Below, one piece after another: positions 54,901-64,000 of a stretch of DNA of 64,000 nucleotides. The position numbers and the translations under genes are program-made. The notes under the pieces were generated by a model, which saw nothing but the letters and a program-made list of their open reading frames with translations, made no database searches and was not told where the DNA came from. Source of the stretch: Taeniopygia guttata (taxonomy: Eukaryota > Chordata > Aves > Passeriformes > Estrildidae); contig NC_133063.1 in assembly GCF_048771995.1 (NCBI RefSeq), positions 14,494,063-14,558,062 of the forward strand, written 5' to 3'. Each line of letters opens with the position of its first letter. Position 1 is the first letter of the stretch.

Positions 54901-57900
54901 TAGCAGTGTGCCCATATGTTAGCCTCTTCAGGGAAGGGAAAGAGAAGCTCCTCCTGTAGAATTGGCACCCCTCTAAACTCTAAGTGTATTGTTGCATGGT
55001 TCCTTCTGCCTTCCAGACTTCAAAGGCATTTAATTTACTCAAGGCTGGAGAAAATTAATCTTCATTGTTATTTCCAAACTTAACAGTGTTGCCAGTGCCC
55101 TGCCAGAATGTGCCCTACAGATCACTGTTTAGAAGGATCTGTTTCTTTCTCTGTTGGAATCTGTATTTAAACTGGGCGGCGCCTGGGTTTTGCCATTGTC
55201 CTCCTCTTCTGAGCTTTGAGTGTCATCTTGTGCTCTGGGGATTTGGCTGCTTATGAACAGGGTTTGAAGGCATTTCTGTAGTTCTGGAGAGCTTGCAGAT
55301 TTTGGTACAGAAGTCCTGGAGTGAAATAGAATAGTTGAAAGCAAGATCGCTTTATTGTTGATGCTGCTGCTGCTGAGCAGGAACAGGGAAGTGTAGGTAA
55401 GCAAGAGGTAACTCAGCTGTAGGGCTGGCTGCTACTGAAGTTGTGGTGCTATGTGGATGTGGTGGTGAGTGGTTTGGGCCCTACTTACTACCAGGTCTTG
55501 CCACCTGCTAAGTGGCCTGGTTTTATGTTTATTTGCTTGTTTTTGTAGAGAGCTGTCCTTCCTCATTATTTATCAGCAGACAGTGGGTGCAGAAAAGAAT
55601 GAACTCTAAAAGCCATGGGTGCTCGAGCTTGCTTTCAGCATAGAATGCATTAAGGTAAACCTGATCTGCTCACCCTGAATCTGTCGATTTTCATGATTTT
55701 TTTTCCCCCCTTTTTTTTGTGGCAAGAGGTGGTCCAAGCCCTGACATTACATAATATTTTCAGCGGTGCCCCAGAAAGTCATAATAAGATGTAGTGTACA
55801 CATGTAACTGTTCTTGACCATTCAACAAATTTATATCCAAGTGAATGTTACACTTACACGTAACTGTTAGGAGGTTCCAAAATATGAAAGCTTCCAGATG
55901 TATGAACCAACTGATCTCTTTATTTAGATTATGCACCACAGCTGATGCCTAGATTACTGCTGGCTGGACAAAGCTATGGGAGATTTGTCTGGTTTCCATA
56001 ATGCCATGTTTATATTTCAGTTGGATTTTTCCTTAGGAACTGACCTCCCTATGACCTGTTGGAACTGTGTCCACTAGGATGCTGGTTTTGATGTGTCTGC
56101 AGCTACTTTTCTTTTGGTGTCTAATGGAAAATGTTCTCATTTTCACACTCTTGGACTATTACGCACAATCTTTTTAACTTAACTGTGAATTACCTGCTTC
56201 AATCTATAAGCACTCAAGTAAAAAAAACATGCTTGTAAAATTCTCTGCCCCATATCTAGCTTTTTCTTCTGATTGGTTCAAACAGTATTTTGGTTATAGA
56301 TCTTGTTGGGCTGTTACTTGTCAGGTGTTTTCTTCTGTATACAGAAAAAAGTCCATTCCTTTTCACAGTGCTTTTTCTGGTACAGATGACAGTGTGTGTA
56401 TATGTGGCTCTAGCTGCTCTGTTTCAAGGTTCAGCAGGACATGGAGTGCAAAATTTTATCAAGAAGTTCACTCATCTTTATATATACTATACCGTTATAT
56501 GCATTTTCTCAGCCATCCTTATTTTCTTCAATCTTTGTCTTATTTTCCTTCAGTAGTTCAGGCTTTGGTTCTTTTAATTTCTCTGATCTCTGCTGCCTTG
56601 TAATATGCAAGAAGTCATGCCCCAGTTATGTTTGTGAGTTACTCTTCCAGGAAAGACCTGAATAAAACAGTGAAACTTCTTAAGGTCTGCATTACAGTTT
56701 TATTATAAGAATGTAGTCACCTATCAGAGTTCAGAGAAATAAAGATGCACAACATTCATTAATACTTAAGAAACCACACAGTTTTCTGCCGCCTTCTGTT
56801 GATTCTTTGCTGGAGCTGCAGATTCCCAAGATGGTGCCTCATGACAGAAAACTCTGTGCTTTAAAACGTGATATCTGTGCTGAGAATGTGTGCCATGTTA
56901 TAATGGCCCCTTCATTTCTGTGCCCATGAATTAGAGAAAACGGGAAAATATCTTACTTCAGTTTTGCATAATCTGTGCTATTTTATTATCCACTCAGATT
57001 GTGCCAAATATGTCTGATGAATACCATATACAATAAATTATGTTCACCCTTGCTCTTAATTGAGTGACTCTTGACTTGGAGTAGTTTTTCATTGTACAGT
57101 ACAGTAAAATAGATAGAATGGAATTGAAAAGAGTAGTTTCTAATTCAAAATTTGAAAATAAAACATTTTTCTTTATTCCTTTTTTATTGTGCAAACTTAG
57201 TTTAATATCTGTAAATACAACTTACTTGTTCTAGGTTTTGCTCTGTTATTTTCATTTACTATCACCTCAGTTACTATAAACAGACTGATTTTGGCAGCAG
57301 TAGTAGTTTCATGAGGTAAAAAGTTCTTTATGGAAACTGCTGACCATATATATGTTTTGATGTATGGAGAATTTTAGTTTTGGTTTTTAGAATTAATATC
57401 CTGGCTTTAACTTCTCCTTGGTTTTGGGAAACTTGGTTATTTCAGTGCTTGAGCAAAATATACAAGAGGTAAGGGAATGAAGAGAACCATAATCTGGTTC
57501 TTTGTTCAAAGGTGCTGCTTCTTTAGAGAATTGTACTGAACTTAATTCCAGCTTCAATTATACAAGTAATCATTGTGTATTTGAAACATCTGTATTTTGC
57601 TCATGTGGGACCACATATGCAATGTTGTACACCCATACACCTGAAGCTGAAGCTCAGTCCTTAGACTGCAATACAGTCTTCTTTTATTAACAGTGAGATA
57701 AATGGTAAGAAACAGTCTTCTCTTGTTTACTGGTATGATGCATTTCTGCCTTTCAGTCAGTAATCAAAAGTTAAGTGCAGCAAACTAGAAATGAGCACTG
57801 TTGAGTCAAGTTGTATGATTTTTTTTCCCCTGTTAAATCATTGCTTAAGGGTTTCTGGCCCCTAGCTCAGGAATCCTGCCCAAAAATGCCAGATGTATTA

Positions 57901-57966
57901 CACAGTCAAGTATTGCAATGTAAATAGTGTTCTGTGCCATGAGAGCAGGGTGGTCCATCTCCTAGT

Positions 57967-57990
57967 GAAAAAAAAAAAAAAAAAAAAAAA
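57967..57990. repeat. Poly(A) run
   Basis: This is a run of about 24 A. No retroposed gene could be identified beside it. Confidence 0.9.
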
Positions 57991-59297
57991 GCAGAAAAGG
58001 GGAAAATCCACATGCTCTGAAATAAACAGTAGTTGTAGTGTTATTTCTGGTTTTGGCTGCACAACCAGTGTTTTGGAGCTGAAAGAACACAGATAAATTA
58101 GTGCTTTGGACTAGCAGAGAACTGAAACTGAGATGCTAGAAAGCAAGATGTGTCTTGGCTGAGGGTCTATAATGTAGTCAAGCAAGCAATGTAATAAGTA
58201 AAATATTAAAGTAAAGGCCATTGCTGACAGGCAAAAAGTGTTACTTTATGTTATTGTGAGCAGCAATCTCTTGCACATGGAAGCAGAGTGGACAAAGAAT
58301 GGAAAGTTGGGAAGGCATAGACATAGGGATCTTCTTGACCTCATGCTGTGAGTGGGTATGTTACTGGATCTTCTGAGCATAAACATTGCTGAGCTGTTCT
58401 TGTTTTTAATTAAATCCCTTGGCTGTATATTAACAGGGACTTACTGTCCAATGAGCTTACCTTATTCAGATGCGGTAGTGGATATAGAAGGTTTATTTGC
58501 ACATTTTTCTATTTTGTGTATGAACATGCCATTTTATAGCATTTAAAACTAGTTGAAAAAAGATTCCACAAATCTAACCTGAAAGGAAATGGCTAAAGGT
58601 GATGCCATAATCAGATTTACATTTTGGTTATCTGATAAATCTGTGAACTACCATAGCTTGCTTGGGTGTGTGCAGAGGAGAAGGGGACTATAGGAACTTG
58701 TGTGCTAAATTGTATTTAAATAGTTTAAGGAATGTAATCCCAATGCCGATCTTGGTGTAGTCTCCTCAGTGTGATACTCAGTAGAATGATGAGCTTTAGG
58801 GACTCAGTTAAACTCCTTTACTCCTTTCCTGCTGACACTAAGCATTAGAAAAAACCCTTATTCATTACAACTTTATTTTTTTTTCTTTCTAAGTTACCTT
58901 TTCTGTAATGATAAAAAAAGTACTTAAAGAAGATACTTTATTACACCAGTTCTTCTGGTGAGTATCTCCTTTATCTTATTTGCCTCTCAACATGGGCCTC
59001 ATTCTAATTTCATTTACACCAGTCTTCACTAACTTTTCAAAGGGTTCCCATAGTTAGAAGAGAAGCCCTAGCTGTTTAGAAGCTGATGCTGTTTAAGCAG
59101 TAGATAATAGAAAATGTAATATTCTAGTGGAAATTATTAAGATCAAGAAACAAAACCTGAAACATGTTTAGTATGACTTCCAACTGTAGATAAAAGGTAG
59201 CAACTTGAGATAATTGTGAGCAGGTGTAAATATCTATTAAACTGTTCTTTCTAGAGATTTGGGGAAATAGGATGACCTTTTTCTTCTTTTTTCTGTC

Positions 59298-59322
59298 TTT
59301 TTTTTTTTTTTTTTTTTTTAAA
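59298..59322. repeat. Poly(T) run
   Basis: This run of about 24 T lies shortly upstream of the candidate conserved element at 59,440-59,800. Confidence 0.9.
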
Positions 59323-59439
59323 TAGGCTACAGTTTCACATGGCTTGCAAAAGAAATCTTTCTCCCTTTTTGTTTCCCACACCAATTGATTTATCATTTTG
59401 CTTGCAAGCAGACTTAGAATGTTAGGGCAGGAACACACT

Positions 59440-59800
59440 CACTTTTTTCTCGTAACTTTTTTGTTGCGGACCGAAACCAGTTGACTTGAATAAATTTTTC
59501 TGTGGTCTGAATGAAGCCAGCAACGTGGAAAAATCTTGCCATTCAGAGCCTTCTGAATGTACATTTCAGCCACACAGTAAGCTGTATTGGTAGGCAGTGG
59601 ACTGCTAAATACAACCATTTTTCGCAGCAGAGAGTTAGACAGGTGATTAGCATAATTAGCACAGAGTAGGCTATACATATGGTAATGTTAAGTGTGTAAA
59701 TGCCAGCTGCGGTGTAAAATTTATGTCAGGGGTCGACAGGGCTGTGCGAAAGTATTGTGTTACAGCTGCAGGTCAAAGCCTCCATTGCTTTAGCCCCTTT
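59440..59800. promoter_or_regulatory. Candidate conserved noncoding element in intron 2
   Basis: The texture differs from the flanks: scattered CpGs, few homopolymers and dense short motifs such as GATTAGCATAATTAGC (about 59,646-59,661, homeodomain-type ATTA cores) and CAGCTG E-boxes (about 59,703 and 59,764). This looks like a developmental enhancer, but conservation was not tested. Confidence 0.35.
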
Positions 59801-60540
59801 TCTCTTGTCGGTGAATGCGCTAAACAGAAGAGAAAGACAGAAATATAACAGATAAGTCTTTGATTGAACAGCCTGGTTCTGTGCGAGAGGGACTTCTCTT
59901 AAACCGCCTGCCCCCCCCCCCCCAAACTCCCCCAAAACTACACATGCAAAACAAAAGTCCTGCTCTTTCATTATAGATTTTATTTTGCATCATGCTAGCT
60001 ATAAAAGTGTTGCAGTCTTTGAGTGATGTTTGATCGGATGAGAGGAATCTTGCAGGGGGAGGTGGGGGAAGTACAAGGTGGGTAATTATGCTTTAAAGAG
60101 CAAAAACAAACAAAAAACCCCTTTAATTCACCTTCTCCTTTCTTCAATCCAACCCTCTTTTTTTTTTTTTAATGTCTCTGTTACTTACTGCACTTAGGGG
60201 GGTAGGAATTAAATAGTCTTGAAGGTGACAGCATTAAATGTAATAAAATCTCAACAGTTCAACAATCTTGGAGCTGCATGACTGGTTTTAAACTAAGTGC
60301 CAGAAGTTCCTCTGTGGTTTTTGTGTGTGGGTTGCTACACATATTCCCTAGGTTCCTCCCACCTCCTAAACCACTAAATTCTTTATAAATTAAAAATGAC
60401 TAATACAGGTTTCTTGTTTAAAAGGAACGCAGCATTGAAGGGTACACATATTTTTATGCATTTCAGGGGGAAATCGGTAAATCTTTTTGTTGCTGTAAAC
60501 TGTTCATTCATATATTTCACTTGCAATTTCCTCCTTCCCC

Positions 60541-60564
60541 ACCCCCACCCCCCCCCCCCCCCCC
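60541..60564. repeat. Poly(C) tract
   Basis: A C-rich run of about 24 bases, CACCCCCACC then C only, sits immediately before the intronic GC island. The G-rich complement could form a quadruplex. Confidence 0.9.
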
Positions 60565-60579
60565 TTTTGTATTTTTTCT

Positions 60580-61300
60580 AGCCGGCTATAAGAAGTGGTG
60601 GTGTTGACAGAATATAGTTCACACCACACTGACCTTGTGATGAAACTTCCTCACAGCCGCAGGAGGTCCTTATGAATCGGCCCCTAATCCAGCTAATCCC
60701 GCTCGCAACAAAATCGTGAAAGTGGCTCCCAGCGATGTGTGTTTCCCTGCGCAGATGCCGCGGGAAGGAGCGGCATGGGGCGCGCACCGCGCCGCGGGGC
60801 CGGGGCTGCCCTTGGTGCGCCCCCCGGGCCGGCGGGGCCGGGGGTCCCCCGGGGCAGGGCCGGGGCTGGCGGCTCCTGGCAGGGCTCCGGTGGGACCCCG
60901 CCGTGTGCCCCCGCCGAGCTGCCCGCTCCCCTCCGCCTCCTCCTGCCCCAGACCTCGGAGCCGCCGCCCACGGTCCGGAGGGTCCAGAGGGAGCGCGGAG
61001 CTCCGCACTGGGCTCCATAGGGAAAAGCCACCAGCGCGGTCACAGTGGCCCAAATCAGAAAATACAAGCCATGCTGAGGGGTGTACTTGGCCATTTGTTT
61101 GGCTTTTTTTTTTTTTTTCCCGACCGTTCGTGCTTCAGCGTAAACCTGGCTATATGGCCGCAGGCTCGGAATCTCCGAGCGCATCCCGCGGGAAGCGGGA
61201 CGCGCCCTGTCCTGCTCGGTGTGGATGGAGAACGCCCGGTGAAAAATGGGCCTCCTGACAGATGCAGCGCGGCCGCGGGAGCTGGTGGCCAGTAAGAAAT
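60580..61300. promoter_or_regulatory. PTCH1: GC island inside PTCH1 intron 2, candidate internal promoter
   Basis: Within AT-rich intron, 60,735-61,020 is very rich in CpG. It is preceded by CTATAAG (60,586-60,592), a possible TATA-like element, and by moderately CpG-bearing sequence. Open frames of 93-252 codons occur on both strands but show no domain and are composition-driven. In mammals PTCH1 has transcripts starting downstream of exon 1B that yield shorter isoforms (general knowledge); this island could drive one, or an antisense RNA. It may instead be an enhancer or a GC-rich relic. Confidence 0.45.
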
Positions 61301-61890
61301 ATCGAGGTGGGGGAAGCTGTGACAGGCAGCAGGTTCGGTGCTGGGGGGAGTGCTGACCTGACCTGATTGTGTCCAACAGTGAGAGCAGTTCTGCTTCAGT
61401 GCAAAGCCATTCAGAAGGAAGCTGCTTAGGCAACAACAGATGGTACAGCAAGCAGCTGGTAGGGAAAACTTGAAAGGAGCTGTACCCTGGGTTGTAACAT
61501 GTTCATTCCTTTCATTTTTCTGTGTTAATTTTGCCATCTCCTAAAAGTGCTATTTAGGAACTTGTATCCTCTAAAAGGTTCTGGATGCTGTTTGCGTTGC
61601 TGTTTGCTGTTCCTCTAAAAAAATTGCATCCAAATTTGGTGCTACTCCATGTACAGATGAAATTTGTACTATCCCAGGAGTACAGATGAAAAGACCTAAA
61701 AATGCTGGTTTTAACCACGCAGGAAAACAATCACATATTTGAGGAAAGGGCGCTGAGAGGTTAAATGAAAAGTTTGGCCTAGAGGAAAGCTGACTGCTGT
61801 GGAACAACACAGCAAATTGTTTATAACATATTACCCAGCAGAAGCTCTTATTTAACAGAAAGCAACATAAAGAAATTATATTCACCTGTT

Positions 61891-61976
61891 TGGAAATCTT
61901 TAGCTTTAGACCTTGAAGCCCTTTACATACCTTTTGAAATCCTTATCTTTAGACCTTGAAGCCTTTACGTACCCTT
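61891..61976. repeat. Imperfect tandem duplication of about 42 bases
   Basis: GAAATCTTTAGCTTTAGACC and the following text are repeated from about 61,936 as GAAATCCTTATCTTTAGACC. Both copies continue CTTGAAGCC(C)TTTAC(A/G)TACC. It is a small local duplication. Confidence 0.85.
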
Positions 61977-64000
61977 CTCAGGAGAACTCCCCTAAACTTT
62001 GCCACTTTTGTGTACAATTGAGGATTTTTGCTTGTTATGAAGTGTGCTTGGCTGTTAAATTACTGAAGAATAAAAGTTCAGCTTGCTCCTCATGGGTTAT
62101 ATACTGTTATGTGATCATAAACTGTTAGGAGAATTGCAATAATCTGTTGTTTTAACTGCTGAAGGCAGTCTCCTTTATATCTAGGAAAAAGTAGAGTCTA
62201 AGACACTTGCTGCTATTCCTTTGCTACTTGAGCCATAAAATTCAGTGGTTGGGCTTCTCCATTGAAATCTATGGTTTAGTGGTGATGTGAAGGGACCATG
62301 TCTTTGGAAGGAAGTATAGTTTGCTCTCTCTGCCATTCATTCCTCAGTTTCTTTGCTGGGTTGGTCAACAAGGATGCCCGTTGTGACAGTGCTGTTTTAT
62401 AATGTGGACACCTGCCCCATAGGAAATGGACTGAGACCACCAACTCATTTCACATAAGTTAGCAAACAGCTGTCAGATGGTAAACAACTTGTGGTCACTA
62501 TTGTTCCTGGCTGGATTAGGAACAGTGACCCAGAGGTGAACAGCTCATATCCTGTTACCAAGGACATGTGTCGCAGCTCAGTAAGCAGCCGCCGCATTTT
62601 ATGTTTAATTGAAAAGCTTGAATTGTGATGTATGAGTTTTGTATATTATTCTATGTTTCAAAGCTCATTTCATGTTGGTTTTGCTTGTTTTTCTTAAGTT
62701 TGTACTGTTTAATTTGTTCATTTTGGTGTGCTGTTTTTTTTTCCCTGCACTTTTCCACTCTCTCGACAGAGATGGACACCAAGCAAGAAATCAAAATATC
62801 TCTTTTTCTTTAGCAATCTATCTGTTTTACCTAATCAGAAAGAATATTTTTCTGGCTATAGGCAATACAGATGTATACATGTAAAACTGGATTTTAGCTG
62901 AATTTTAGGAAGAAAAGGTTTTAGTTCCTAAAATTGCAGGGAAGGTTTCCTACTACAAGTGGCAGCAGCTGTTGTTGGGCTGTCTTCCTGAGTATGCAGA
63001 CAGCTTTGTGTCCTTGTCACAGCTCTAAACTTTATCATACTGTGACAGAATGAAAAGGCAACTTTGATGTGTGTTTTTATTTTTTGCTATTCATAATTGT
63101 GTCAGCATTAACAAAATTTGTAACAGCAACACTGGAGCCATCCCCAGCATGTGTAAGGAGTAACTTAACTCATATCATATGATGGCTTGAGAGATAAAAA
63201 GCAGCCTTTTGAAGTGCTTTGTTTCTTTGTTAGCTAATTTTTTTTTTGCATTTGTAGGTTTTTATCTCTGCCTCTTCCCGCCCCCCCCTCCCCCTGCCTC
63301 CCCCCTTTTTTAAAGTGAAAATGAAGAGCCTGGTGTTATCTTTTTCTCAGTGAGATAGAAATGGTTGATATGATCATATTGCTTTTACATAACCTTAAAG
63401 TCTTTGGCACTAAAGAGATATTGATACTGATTATATCTTCTCATTGGGATGTGATGATGTTCTAGATGGTGTCCTTTTTTAGGACATAACTGGGGCGAAA
63501 GATAAGAGCAGTGTCTACATGTATGTTGGGAAGGGAGATGGTAGGATGCAGGCTGTTTTAAGCTGGACAGGCACAACAGCTGCTCCATGTGTGCTATGCA
63601 GATGAAGAAATGTGTATTCAGCGAATGCTGTGCAAGAAAACCTAGACAGACACAGTATGCAATTTCTTACTGCCTGTAGTGCAATGCTGGCAGAGACCAT
63701 GATTAATATGATATTTTTTTATTGAGCTGCTGTGCAGTCCAGTGAATGACCATGTAATCTCTTTAAGATGCTGATTGTTAGCCACTGTGTTCTAGCTCTT
63801 GTAAGCTCACCATTTCTCAACAGATTTTTTTGGTAGCTCAGTTTCATTCACTTTCTGTGAAGTCTTTATTTTTGCATGATGTTTTTATTATAATATAATC
63901 CTGATGGATTTATGATAGCCATCTTTAGCATCATTAGATGTATCAGTATCCCACAGTAGCTAATACATTCAGAGATCAACCATGTAAACCAATAGCAATT

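Noticed and set aside
60693..61451. 252-codon minus-strand ORF over the intron 2 GC island
   Set aside because: Composition-driven frame with no domain. An antisense transcript cannot be excluded, but coding is not supported.

Overview
The window looks like avian nuclear DNA. It is AT-rich with no bacterial gene structure, carries CR1-type LINE fragments and degraded retroviral LTRs, and contains the first two coding exons of PTCH1, the Hedgehog receptor Patched-1. The ERV and LTR families look passerine-like, but I cannot fix the species. In birds PTCH1 is expected on chromosome Z (general knowledge, not shown here).

Layout. From 1 to about 39,150 is gene-poor sequence upstream of PTCH1. 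I find no convincing protein-coding exon there. It holds a solo LTR (2472-3065), a rearranged CR1 block (6140-8790), an old degraded endogenous retrovirus with both LTRs (about 15,116-20,180), a truncated second copy of the solo LTR family (about 30,683-30,915), a pair of adjacent perfect hairpins (31,932-31,980) and simple repeats. From about 39,160 the sequence becomes GC-rich in blocks. A candidate distal PTCH1 promoter and alternative first exon lies at 39,160-40,570. It is interrupted by a very large homopurine microsatellite: about 567 bases of GGAA, then about 300 bases of AAAG. More GC islands follow at 40.5-41.0, 42.4-42.6 and 44.2-44.8 kb. The main promoter is at about 45.55-45.8 kb, followed by a long GC-rich leader with several upstream ORFs. 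PTCH1 coding exon 1 is 46,509-46,709, intron 1 is 1,508 bases, and exon 2 is 48,218-48,410. The rest of the window is intron 2, which holds a CR1 copy, homopolymer tracts, a candidate conserved element near 59.45-59.8 kb and a strong internal GC island at 60.6-61.3 kb.

How it works together. PTCH1 is both the receptor and a transcriptional target of Hedgehog signalling. Three exact matches to the GLI consensus GACCACCCA lie in the 7 kb upstream of the PTCH1 start codon. One is 12 bases before the start codon of the candidate distal exon and one is about 950 bases before the main start codon. Two candidate alternative 5' ends (39,445-39,552 and an exon ending in ATG at 40,565) can both join exon 2 in phase 0, as exon 1 does. 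The most unusual feature is the roughly 0.9 kb purine microsatellite sitting between these two alternative 5' ends.
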